A stretch of 64,000 nt of DNA, from assembly GCF_017255185.1 (NCBI RefSeq), contig NZ_JAFKCZ010000009.1:62001-126000 (forward strand). The letters run 5' to 3'. This DNA is from Parahaliea mediterranea. Lineage in GTDB: Bacteria > Pseudomonadota > Gammaproteobacteria > Pseudomonadales > Halieaceae. Positions 8,504 through 17,095 of this stretch are shown in pieces. Within the stretch, counting starts at the first letter, position 1. Each line of letters starts with the position of its first letter. The notes beneath the pieces were generated by a model. It searched no databases and was not told where the DNA came from. It saw nothing but the letters and a program-made list of their open reading frames with translations. A program made the position numbers and the translations under genes.

Positions 8504-10204
8504 TCACAGCACGGGTGTCGCCCACAGTACGGGTTCCGGCTGCCGCAACCATTGTGGGAACCGCGCGGCGTAGGCCTCCTCCAAAATCGTTCGCTTGACC
8601 TTCAGCGTCGGTGTCATCAGGCCGTTGTCGATTGTCCACTGATCAGCCACGATAACCATGCGGGCGATTTTCTCGTGTTTGTCCAATGTGGCGTTGACGG
8701 AACGCAAGGTTTTCTCGAGGCCCTGAGTGATGCGATTTTTATCTTCCGGGGTTCTACTCGAGACCTGTGACTGTTCGCCGAGCGTTATCAGGGCGATCGG
8801 TTGGGGAAAGTTCGCTCCGGTAACACAGACTTGTTCAATGGCCTGATTTCTCAGCAGCCGGTCTTCAATAGGCGCCGGAGCAACGTATTTGCCCTTACTG
8901 GTCTTGAAAATTTCCTTGAGTCGTCCGGTAATGCGCAAGCGGCCCATCTCGTCAATTTCGCCTTTGTCACCAGTGCGAATATAGCCATCTTCGTCAAACA
9001 GTAGAGCGCTGAGCTCCGGCTCCCGGTAATAGCCGATCGTGGCCGCGGGTGTCTTGATCAACACTTCGCCTTGCTCGGAAAGCTTGCAATCCACACCGGG
9101 CAAGGGGCTGCCGACGTATCCAACTCTCGATTGTCCGGCTCGGGTCGCGTGGGAGTAGGCGAAATTCTCACTCATGCCGTATCCCTCGAGTATCTCAATG
9201 CCCAGCGTGGCGTACCAATCAATGAGCGCGGTCGAGAGCGGGGCGGCGCCGCTGACCGCGACTCGCAGGTTATCCAGCCCCATCCCGGATAACACTTTTT
9301 TCCGGATGCGCTTCGAGACTAGCGGCAGTTTCAAAAGCAGCTGTAGGCGTTGGTTGGGTATGCGAGTTAATACCTGCTGTTGAAATTTCTGCCAGATTCT
9401 GGGTACCGCGAAAAACATGGTTGGCCTGGCCCTTCGCAAGTCGTCTCCGAAGGAGTCGAGTGAGCAGGAGAAAAATACCTGGTAGCCGTAGTACAGCTGA
9501 TTTATTTCCACGGCGGCCCGCTCGGCGACGTGCGCGAGGGGAAGATAGGATAGCTTTCGGTCCTTGCTGGAAATTGAGTACATCTCGCCGGAGGACGTAC
9601 CCACTATCGCCAGGTTACGGAAGGTATGCATGACGCCCTTTGGCATGCCGGTTGTGCCGGAAGTGTAGATAATTGTAGCCAGGTCGTTCAGGGAGGGCCG
9701 CGGGCTTTCACTTATCGGATCATAGGCATTCAATATATCGTCCCAGCCTATACCCGCGTCACGCGGCACGGAACTTTCCATGGGAAAAGTGATGATGCGA
9801 ATATGTTCGGGAACACCGCTGCGAATATTGTCCCAATCATCCAGCATTCCGGCAAACATCGCTTCCGCGCCACTGTGATCCAGAATCTGCTTGACGCTAT
9901 TTCCGGTTAGTACCGGGTAAATGGGTACGGAAATGTGGCCCGCTAGCCAGATAGCCAGGTCCGCCATGATCCAGTACGCACAGTTGCTTGACATCAAGGC
10001 GATGCGTGATCCGGGTTCAAGATCGAGCGATACCAGGTAGGCCGCGACACGTCGTGCGTTGTCCGCAACCTGGGCCCAGCTGTACTCTCTTATCGATCCA
10101 TCCGCGAAGGGTTGAGTAAAACAGGTATCGTTGGCTTGCTCGTGTTCCCTGATGTAGAAAGCGTCGAGCGCGGTTCGCATCCTCGAGATTTGCTGTTCGT
10201 TCAT
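8504..10204 (-). CDS. long-chain-type acyl-CoA ligase (AMP-binding)
   Basis: A 566-residue adenylate-forming enzyme that activates a carboxylic acid to its CoA thioester using ATP. Motifs in order: the phosphate loop IIYTSGTTGMPKG, the aromatic-site segment GYGMSEN, YIRTGDKGEID, and the C-terminal GRLKEIFKTSKGKYVAP, whose last lysine region closes the active site. No transmembrane helix or signal peptide is present. I chose ATG 10204 (start MNEQQISRM); the frame is open up to an ATG at 10249, and neither start has a strong ribosome binding site. It is the last gene of a minus-strand operon with the TLP1-like thiolase homologue (80 bases upstream) and acyl-CoA dehydrogenase. The natural substrate is not determinable. 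Confidence 0.87.
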   Translation of the reverse strand: MNEQQISRMRTALDAFYIREHEQANDTCFTQPFADGSIREYSWAQVADNARRVAAYLVSLDLEPGSRIALMSSNCAYWIMADLAIWLAGHISVPIYPVLTGNSVKQILDHSGAEAMFAGMLDDWDNIRSGVPEHIRIITFPMESSVPRDAGIGWDDILNAYDPISESPRPSLNDLATIIYTSGTTGMPKGVMHTFRNLAIVGTSSGEMYSISSKDRKLSYLPLAHVAERAAVEINQLYYGYQVFFSCSLDSFGDDLRRARPTMFFAVPRIWQKFQQQVLTRIPNQRLQLLLKLPLVSKRIRKKVLSGMGLDNLRVAVSGAAPLSTALIDWYATLGIEILEGYGMSENFAYSHATRAGQSRVGYVGSPLPGVDCKLSEQGEVLIKTPAATIGYYREPELSALLFDEDGYIRTGDKGEIDEMGRLRITGRLKEIFKTSKGKYVAPAPIEDRLLRNQAIEQVCVTGANFPQPIALITLGEQSQVSSRTPEDKNRITQGLEKTLRSVNATLDKHEKIARMVIVADQWTIDNGLMTPTLKVKRTILEEAYAARFPQWLRQPEPVLWATPVL

Positions 10205-10284
10205 GTCAAAGCACTTGGGTTGGTTATTTGAAGGTTGGCCGACCCGCATGTCGATAGCGGGGCGGCGGTATGGGTTCGCACGGA

Positions 10285-11808
10285 CTAGAATCGGAAGACC
10301 GTTTTTCCATTTTCCTTTCCGACGTAGCCCTTTTTGCCGATAGGGTCTTCCGCAAGTAACCGGGAAAGTGTGTCCATGTTGGGGCCGGTATTGGCCAAGA
10401 CCCTGTGTCCACTCTGGTTCCTGGCCACGATATACCCTTGTTTTGGCCCGTCTCTATCGTGCGCCACGGTGTAGGTTTCTATCGATACCTTGCCCTCGTG
10501 ACCATCGTCCAGATGAATATGTGTGCCCTGGTTGATCGCGCTCTGCAACGGTTTGTTATCGAACGCTGTCCACTTTCCTGTCGCTGGCCGAGACGAGTAG
10601 ACACCGACGGAATGCTTGGTCAAATACAGGCCATTGGCGGTAATCAAGCCATTGTCTGCTTCCTTTTCGCGCAGCCTTGATACCATTTCCGCAATCGCAT
10701 GGAGAGAGTAGTTATTGCCCGGGCCTCCAAAGTAGGGCAGTCCACCGGTAACCGTGACGCCCCGCGGGTCGAGAGGCGAGATGCCTATCTCCTTGCACGC
10801 TATTTCGACAGCGCTGGGGAAGCAGCTATAGATATCGAAGCAGTCGATGTCGCTCAGATCCATGTGCGAGTGTTCGAGTGCGGCCCGCGCGGCTTTACCA
10901 AGTCCGGGTGATCGGTGGAGGCTCTCGCGGCTGCTGATATTCCAGATTTCGTCGATATCGACACCCGCGCGCAGATATACCAGGCGCTGTTCGTCAATTC
11001 CTAGGTCTCGCGCCCTGCCTGCGGTGGTCATGACGATGGCCGCCGCCATGTCGACTGACAAAAACGCGCTCATCAGTTTGGTATAGGGGTAAGCGATCAT
11101 TCGGTTGTTGTCACCGACAGTGGTAATCTCCCCGGAGGTGAGCTCCTTGCGTCGCCAGGCCAGCGGGTTCCTGGCCGCGACACGGGAGAATGCGCTACAG
11201 ATATCGCCCATGTATCGCCGATGGGCGTCAAGGCCTCTTTTCTCGTGATGTCTCAGTGCATTTTCAAACAGCGGGTAGGTAATGATAGGCTCATACAGTC
11301 CATGTAACATTTCGGTTTCATTGAGCCCGTCCCTGTCCTTGCCGAGACGCGAGCCTGCAAAGCTGGCCCCATCCGCCCAGCCGGAAACATCGCCTCCGGT
11401 TTTCAGGGCCCCAAAAAACGTACTCAGCAGTTCCGCGCCGGCCAGCAGTACAACGGAGTACTCACCCCCGGCCAGCTTGCTGGCAAGTTGATTTACCATG
11501 TACTGGGGTGAATTTCCCCCGATAGCGCCCTGTACGACATCCGTGCCCGTCAGCGCCAGCCGCCTGGCAAGCGCCGCGCCCGGGTCGCGGGGAAAAAACG
11601 CGGCGACGTCGGGATTGGTGTCCGCTATGAAACGTACCGTGGCAACGCAGTCAACGGCCTTGGAAATGCCTGTCACTCCCGTATCGGCAAGCGCCGCCGC
11701 GGCGACCTCGGCCAGAGCGTCCACGGGCGTTCGCGTGACATCCAGGTCTCTCCATGTGTTCTGTCCGAGTCCGACGAGAACAGGGCAGGCTGGGTCAATC
11801 TGATGCAT
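10285..11808 (-). CDS. thiolase-like protein (TLP1 / acetyl-CoA acetyltransferase family)
   Basis: A 507-residue thiolase-fold protein. The N-terminal half has GGNSPQYMVNQLASKL where true thiolases carry the nucleophilic cysteine, so that residue is missing. The C-terminal half has FDIYSCFPSAVE and GGPGNNYSLHAI, and there is no usual Cys-x-Gly motif near the end. About 100 extra residues at the C-terminus resemble the additional domain of mycobacterial thiolase-like protein 1, a monomeric CoA-binding protein without normal thiolase activity. So either the chemistry is altered or it is a CoA-ester-binding protein. ATG 11808 is preceded by a good GGAGG site; an ATG at 11832 also exists. It lies between acyl-CoA dehydrogenase and acyl-CoA ligase genes. 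Confidence 0.78.
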   Translation of the reverse strand: MHQIDPACPVLVGLGQNTWRDLDVTRTPVDALAEVAAAALADTGVTGISKAVDCVATVRFIADTNPDVAAFFPRDPGAALARRLALTGTDVVQGAIGGNSPQYMVNQLASKLAGGEYSVVLLAGAELLSTFFGALKTGGDVSGWADGASFAGSRLGKDRDGLNETEMLHGLYEPIITYPLFENALRHHEKRGLDAHRRYMGDICSAFSRVAARNPLAWRRKELTSGEITTVGDNNRMIAYPYTKLMSAFLSVDMAAAIVMTTAGRARDLGIDEQRLVYLRAGVDIDEIWNISSRESLHRSPGLGKAARAALEHSHMDLSDIDCFDIYSCFPSAVEIACKEIGISPLDPRGVTVTGGLPYFGGPGNNYSLHAIAEMVSRLREKEADNGLITANGLYLTKHSVGVYSSRPATGKWTAFDNKPLQSAINQGTHIHLDDGHEGKVSIETYTVAHDRDGPKQGYIVARNQSGHRVLANTGPNMDTLSRLLAEDPIGKKGYVGKENGKTVFRF

Positions 11809-11850
11809 ACAATCCTCCATGGTGGCTGCCATGAGTTCGTGCCTGGCGAC

Positions 11851-13023
11851 CTAAAGCTGGTATTGGCGTGCGGCAAGGTCCCTCATGATTTCTTCCGATC
11901 CACCACCAATCGCATTGACCCGGACTTCCCGATAGATCCGTTCAACCCGGTTGCCCCGCATGTAGCCGATGCCGCCGAGTATCTGCATCGCTTCCCTGGC
12001 GCAGAATTCAAGCGTCTGGCTGCAGTGGACCTTGAGTAGGGCAATGTCGCCAAACACCGCGGTTCCGTTGATGACCTCGCGTGTGCAGTGTTGTATATAG
12101 GCCTGGCAACTGTTAATCCTCTGCTTCATCTCCGCAATCTTGTGTCGTATGACCTGGTGATCCGCAAGGCGTTTGCCGAAGGTTGTTCTTTCCCGGGCCC
12201 AGCTCACCGCTTCCTCAAGACAGACACGTGAGCTGGCTTCCATCATTACCGCCATGGACAGTCGCTCGGCGTTGAAATTGTGGGCGATAACAAGGAACCC
12301 GTGCCCCTCATCGCTAAGCAGGTTGTCCGCTGGTACCTTTACGTTGTCGAAGTAGATGGTGGCTGTATCACTGCACCACCACCCCTGCTTTCTATCAAGC
12401 GGAGTGCGACTTACTCCCTCGGCATCGCCCGGAATTACCAGTACGGATATACCCGTCGCTCCTTCACCACCGGTGCGAACGCCGGTGGTGAACCAGTCGG
12501 CGCCCATTCCTCCCGAAATAAAGGTTTTACTGCCGTTGACAATGTAGTGGTCGCCGTCGCGAACCGCGGTTGTCCGCAAGTTGGCAACATCGGAGCCGCC
12601 GGAAGGTTCCGTAATGGCGAGAGCTATACGCTTATTGCCCGCTATCACTGGCGGAATGATGGTCTTTTTCAGCTCATCGCTGCCGAAACCCAGGACGGGC
12701 GGAAGTCCGATACCATGTGAAAGCAGGGTGCTGGGAAGCCCTCCAAGACTGGTTCTCGCCAGCTCTTCGCTGAGAATATTGCGATAGTGCAGGTCGATGC
12801 CCGCCGAAGTGCCGCCGTACTCCTCGGGATAGCCGATGCCCATAATCCCGACTTCGGCAGCCTTCTTCCAAAGCTCCGGTGGCAAGCAGCCATTCTCGTC
12901 CCATTCGTCCACGAAGGGGAAAATTTCCTTGTCGATGAAACGGCGGAGCTGTTCCCGCCAGCTTTCATGTTCCTCCGTCAGGTCGGGATTTCTGAGTCTG
13001 CTTGAATCAAACGTAAGTGACAT
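11851..13023 (-). CDS. acyl-CoA dehydrogenase
   Basis: A 390-residue FAD enzyme that oxidises an acyl-CoA to the 2-enoyl-CoA. It has the family signatures ALAITEPSGGSDVANL (around residues 134-149) and LGGIGYMRGNRVERIYRE near the end. The usual catalytic glutamate of medium-chain enzymes (E376 type) is replaced here by glycine (Ala-Ile-Gly-Gly-Gly-Ser). Instead E253 in NFNAERLS sits where isovaleryl-CoA and long-chain dehydrogenases keep theirs. This suggests a branched or long-chain substrate. It is the first gene of the minus-strand operon with the thiolase-like and ligase genes and is divergent from the receptor at 13344. Confidence 0.9.
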   Translation of the reverse strand: MSLTFDSSRLRNPDLTEEHESWREQLRRFIDKEIFPFVDEWDENGCLPPELWKKAAEVGIMGIGYPEEYGGTSAGIDLHYRNILSEELARTSLGGLPSTLLSHGIGLPPVLGFGSDELKKTIIPPVIAGNKRIALAITEPSGGSDVANLRTTAVRDGDHYIVNGSKTFISGGMGADWFTTGVRTGGEGATGISVLVIPGDAEGVSRTPLDRKQGWWCSDTATIYFDNVKVPADNLLSDEGHGFLVIAHNFNAERLSMAVMMEASSRVCLEEAVSWARERTTFGKRLADHQVIRHKIAEMKQRINSCQAYIQHCTREVINGTAVFGDIALLKVHCSQTLEFCAREAMQILGGIGYMRGNRVERIYREVRVNAIGGGSEEIMRDLAARQYQL

Positions 13024-13343
13024 GGTGAATGCTCGCTAGGTTGAATATCCGTGTTGTAAAAAAGGTAGGTTAGGCAAGGTGTCGGAACAATGTCCCGATT
13101 GAGCATATTGCTGTCCGTATCGCTCAAAGTTCGAGTGCCCGGCTTCGTGAGCGAACCGACTACTCGTTTGAGCGATACGGTAATTGAATGCTCGCTCTTG
13201 TTGAATCTAACCTGAACCGATCATTGTAGGGGCCTGGGCGTAATGTCACTGTCCCGGATAGTGGGTAGGCCGGAGCTGTTTTTTCGGCGCGTAGCAGGTG
13301 ACCTTGATACACAGAGAATAAGTACGACCAGGGAGATGTAAAT
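13024..13343. promoter_or_regulatory. divergent promoter region with several palindromes and direct repeats
   Basis: This 320-base non-coding stretch separates the acyl-CoA dehydrogenase operon from the receptor gene. It contains: a 17-bp near-palindrome TCGGAACAATGTCCCGA at 13082-13098 (one mismatched pair); a perfect 14-bp inverted repeat, CCGTATCGCTCAAA at 13115-13128 and TTTGAGCGATACGG at 13167-13180; and a direct repeat TGAATGCTCGCT at 13026-13037 and 13185-13196, each followed 3-4 bases later by TTGAAT. The 17-bp element is of the size and form of TetR-family operators. No regulator gene lies next to it. I found no convincing -35/-10 pair by eye. Confidence 0.6.
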
Positions 13344-15704
13344 ATGAGAAATAGTGAGAAAAACACGATCGCGATTGCAGTATCACTTGCCAGTTTTTGC
13401 GCACCGCAATTCGTCCAGGCAAATGAAGCAATGGTCCTTGAAGAGGTGGTTGTAACCGCGCAAAAGCGATCCCAGAGTCTGCAGCAGGTTCCGCTAGCCG
13501 TTCAGGCGCTTTCGGGCGATACGCTTGCGCAGAACGGCGTGAGTACGTTGAGCGATCTGTCATCGATTTCCCCGGGTTTCAAGCTGGCCGACACCCAGGG
13601 AACCAGCAATATATCGGCTCTGCGCGGGGTGAATAGTTTCGCTTTTGGTTTTGGTCTGGAAGAGAGTATTCCTTTCTATCTCGACGGCGTTTATCTGGGA
13701 AACGGGTTTGACATGCTAGGCGATCTTCTTGACATCCAGCGTGTTGAAGTCCTGAAAGGGCCGCAGGGTACATTGTTTGGAAGAAACGCCTCGGGGGGCG
13801 CAATAAGTATCGTGCGAAACAGGCCGGCAAACGAATTCGAGGCCGAGTTGGGTACCGGCCTTGGAAACTATGGCCTTCTGACAAGCCGGGGGGTCGTGAA
13901 TGTTCCCGTAATTGACGACGTGCTGATGGTGCGCGGCGGATTCTCCACGCGAGACCGCGATGGCTGGCAAACCAACGTGATAACCGCGAATGAAGACGGG
14001 CTCGCTCAGGATCGGATGTCAGGGTTTGTTCGCGCACTGTGGATTGCCAACCACGCATTGGAGATTGAGTACGCTGGAGACTGGACCCAGCAGAAAGATC
14101 ACCCAGGTTACAGAAGCGTGAGTAGTGTTCGCCCTGGATCGACGACATTCACGGGGCTCTGGGATCAAGCAAACCCGGCCAGTTTCTACGATCAGCGGAG
14201 CGAGAACAACGCCAGCGGGGACAGAGGAATGACGCTTTCCCTGGGCGGTGGCAGTCTTGTGATTCCGGTAATCCCCGCCGCGACGCCACCGGACGCTATC
14301 CAGAATCGAGAGATTGCCGGCAACGCGCTGACACTGACATGGGATATGAACGAGTATCTTACGCTGACATCGATCAGTAGTTACCGGAAGGTGGACACAA
14401 AAGTAGGCACCGATGCGGACGGCGGGGACCTCGGTCTTGCAAATACATGGGAGTTAGGCACTACCAGGGAGTTCAATCAGGAGCTTCGAATCAATGCGGC
14501 ATGGGAAAGTGTGGATTGGCTCGCCGGCTTCAATTACTACCAGCAGGATCGTGATATGGATATCACAACCCATGTGAGCTCGCTCGTCGCGCTCCAGAGG
14601 ATTGGCCTGGACGGTCGAGAAATGCGCATTACTGAAAGCAGTGCCGGGCAGAATGAAACGGAAAGTTACTCGGTATTCGCCGATGCGACATGGCATGTAA
14701 GCGATCGCCTTAACCTGACAGCGGGTATTCGCTACTCCCATGACGAGAAGGAATACAGCCTGATTGATGCGGGAAATGACTCTTTCAACGACCAGGGAAT
14801 TCTGTACCCAAACTTCGATCAGCTTGCTGATCCTTCCACAACCTCATGGGCCAATGATTGGAGCAATGTATCCGGTCGAGTCGGATTTGACTACGGGTAC
14901 AGTGACAATGTGATGCTGTACGGCAGTGTCAGCCAGGGTTACAAGTCAGGCGGCTTCAATACGCGTTTGACGGTCGAGGGAAGTGCGGCTGATGGATACT
15001 TCAGCCCCGATTTTGGTACCGAGCCATTCGACGAGGAAACCAATATCAACTACGAACTTGGATTCAAGTCCGATGTGTTCGATGGGCGCCTGCGCTTCAA
15101 TTCTTCTATTTTCTACTACCTGTACGAGGACCTTCAGGTTCTGCTCGCCGACGGCAATTCTCCCGTGGGGAGAACTGTCAATGCCTCCGAAGTTACCGGC
15201 TACGGCTGGGACAGCGAGCTAACCTATCTGGCCGCGAATGCCCTGACTTTATCGCTCAACGTGCTCGCACTAAACGCCGAGTACACCGACGATGTACTGG
15301 ATACCACTGGCGTGTTGAGGATCGAAAGCGGTTCAACAAGGCCCTGGGCTCCGGATTGGGCCACTACCATGGCCGTTGACTATGCAATAGACCTGCACGA
15401 TCTCGGCGAGTTGCGGGCCAATATCACTTACGCGTATCAGACAGAGCAGTTTATGCGCAACACCCAGGTAAACCAGAGCTACACCGACGCTGATCATATA
15501 CAGGATGCCTACGGTCTATTAAACGGCAGGGTTTCACTCTATAGCGCGAATCGCCACTGGGAGTTGGCGTTCTGGGGCAAGAATATCCTGGATGAAGAGT
15601 ACAAGGGCAACCTCGTCGCGGCATCTGACTCGGTGGCGGGTGTGTTGCTGGCCGTTCGAGGCGAGCCGAGAACGTACGGGGTGGAGGCAATCTACAGGTT
15701 CTGA
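13344..15704 (+). CDS. TonB-dependent outer-membrane receptor
   Basis: A 786-residue outer-membrane transporter that uses TonB energy to import a substrate too large or scarce for porins. Residues 1-26 are a signal peptide (ending in Val-Gln-Ala). The TonB box is about LEEVVVTAQKR (residues 33-43). The plug domain runs to about residue 160 and contains RVEVLKGPQGTLFGRNASGG. The rest is the beta-barrel, with YGSVSQGYKSGGFNTR typical of the family, and the protein ends in Tyr-Arg-Phe, the terminal aromatic recognised for barrel insertion. GGGAG precedes the start. A secreted lipase follows, and a divergent acyl-CoA operon lies upstream, so a fatty or ester-type substrate is a reasonable inference. 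Confidence 0.9.
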   Translation: MRNSEKNTIAIAVSLASFCAPQFVQANEAMVLEEVVVTAQKRSQSLQQVPLAVQALSGDTLAQNGVSTLSDLSSISPGFKLADTQGTSNISALRGVNSFAFGFGLEESIPFYLDGVYLGNGFDMLGDLLDIQRVEVLKGPQGTLFGRNASGGAISIVRNRPANEFEAELGTGLGNYGLLTSRGVVNVPVIDDVLMVRGGFSTRDRDGWQTNVITANEDGLAQDRMSGFVRALWIANHALEIEYAGDWTQQKDHPGYRSVSSVRPGSTTFTGLWDQANPASFYDQRSENNASGDRGMTLSLGGGSLVIPVIPAATPPDAIQNREIAGNALTLTWDMNEYLTLTSISSYRKVDTKVGTDADGGDLGLANTWELGTTREFNQELRINAAWESVDWLAGFNYYQQDRDMDITTHVSSLVALQRIGLDGREMRITESSAGQNETESYSVFADATWHVSDRLNLTAGIRYSHDEKEYSLIDAGNDSFNDQGILYPNFDQLADPSTTSWANDWSNVSGRVGFDYGYSDNVMLYGSVSQGYKSGGFNTRLTVEGSAADGYFSPDFGTEPFDEETNINYELGFKSDVFDGRLRFNSSIFYYLYEDLQVLLADGNSPVGRTVNASEVTGYGWDSELTYLAANALTLSLNVLALNAEYTDDVLDTTGVLRIESGSTRPWAPDWATTMAVDYAIDLHDLGELRANITYAYQTEQFMRNTQVNQSYTDADHIQDAYGLLNGRVSLYSANRHWELAFWGKNILDEEYKGNLVAASDSVAGVLLAVRGEPRTYGVEAIYRF

Positions 15705-15759
15705 CAGCAGCTTCTCCGTCGGCAGATAAAGTCATCAAGTGATTGTGGGAGTCCTTGCA

Positions 15760-17001
15760 ATGAGTAAACATCGAATGAGTGCGATCGAGTGCGTCCAGGG
15801 TTTGTCACTATTGGTCATCGTTGCCCTTGGCCTGGCGGGACAGTTGCCGATCGCGAGGGCGGCGGCGCTGGGTGACAGTGATATTGGCGAGTTTTACCGC
15901 TTTGATGGTGCGTCGTCAAAAGCGCCTGGCTTGCTCTTGCGACAGGAGCCGTTAGAGCAACACCAGTCGCTTGCCCGTGCTTCGCAAAATATCAGGCTGC
16001 TGTATACATCCACTGAAGGCCTCTTTGCCCGTGAAACCGTGGCCGTTTCCGGCGCCCTGTATCTACCGCGAGGGGAGCCGCCGGAGGCCGGTTGGCCGTT
16101 GTTGGTATGGGCTCATGGCACAGTGGGTATTGCAGACGTCTGCGCACCCTCGTGGAATGGCAGGCAACAACGCGATAGCACCTATCTCAACTATTGGCTC
16201 GCGAATGGCTATGCGATTGCCGCCTCTGACTATCAGGGGCTTGGGACACGCGGGACGCACCCCTATCTATCGACGCGGCCCTCAGCATACAGCAATCTGG
16301 ATATCGTCCGTGCGGTCAGTAAAGGGGGTTTTCCTGTATCCGATGCGGTCGTGGTGATTGGCCAGTCACAGGGCGCCGGCGCCGCGCTTGCCACGGCGAT
16401 GTATGCACCGGATTACGCGGGTGAACTGGATATCAGGGGCGTGGTTGCCACTGGTGCTCCGTACTTTAGCGCCGAAGGGCTCGCAGTCATCCAGGCGACC
16501 CGCCCGACGGAAGAAGTCGATCCGACGCTGGGATACAACTTTCTCGCGCTCTCAAAGTTGAGCCTGATTGATCCGGATTTTGTGCTGGAAGACTATGTTT
16601 CGGAGCAGGTGCTTCCCGTTGCAAGATCCGTTAGCGACACCTGTTATGCGGAGCTGAAAGAAAGGGTTGTGAAAGAAGGTGTCAGCTACAATAAAGCGTT
16701 CAAGAAGTCGCCCGCCAATGTGCTGCAGCCTGCGTTCAAGCGCATGGAGTACCCAACGCTAGCGCTTTCCGTGCCGGTATTCATCGGCATTGGGGGTAAG
16801 GATCTCAGTACGCCGGCGCGCATGCAGCAGGCGTTGGTCAAAGACGCTTGTGCGGCGGGCGCAGTGATAGAAGCGCATTTCTATCGTAGAGGCACCCATT
16901 CCAGTGTTGTTAATGGGTCTACGGAAGATTCATCGGTCTTCGTGGAAGCGGCATTCTCTGGCGTTGATATAACGGGAAACTGCAACAACCTGCCATTCTA
17001 G
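15760..17001 (+). CDS. exported secretory lipase-family alpha/beta hydrolase
   Basis: A 413-residue serine hydrolase with an N-terminal signal segment (hydrophobic stretch at about residues 14-34, ending near Ala-Arg-Ala-Ala-Ala). WAHGTVG resembles the oxyanion-hole region, and the nucleophile S203 lies in Gly-Gln-Ser-Gln-Gly. A late Asp in GGKDLSTP and His in RRGTHSSVV can complete the triad. The layout (long lid region, DYQGLGT, GQSQG) fits the secretory lipase family first known from yeasts and actinobacteria. ATG 15760 has GGGAG 8 bases upstream; an upstream GTG at 15739 would extend it by 7 residues. It follows the receptor by 55 bases and probably releases a molecule that the receptor then imports, or acts on it after entry into the periplasm. 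Confidence 0.8.
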   Translation: MSKHRMSAIECVQGLSLLVIVALGLAGQLPIARAAALGDSDIGEFYRFDGASSKAPGLLLRQEPLEQHQSLARASQNIRLLYTSTEGLFARETVAVSGALYLPRGEPPEAGWPLLVWAHGTVGIADVCAPSWNGRQQRDSTYLNYWLANGYAIAASDYQGLGTRGTHPYLSTRPSAYSNLDIVRAVSKGGFPVSDAVVVIGQSQGAGAALATAMYAPDYAGELDIRGVVATGAPYFSAEGLAVIQATRPTEEVDPTLGYNFLALSKLSLIDPDFVLEDYVSEQVLPVARSVSDTCYAELKERVVKEGVSYNKAFKKSPANVLQPAFKRMEYPTLALSVPVFIGIGGKDLSTPARMQQALVKDACAAGAVIEAHFYRRGTHSSVVNGSTEDSSVFVEAAFSGVDITGNCNNLPF

Positions 17002-17095
17002 GGCCTTGGGGTTGTTTGTTGCCGCGTGCGTTTCGGCTCGTTGGCAGGGCGCCGCGGCGTGGCGTTGTCGCATGACGACGGGGAGGCGCCGTCCC

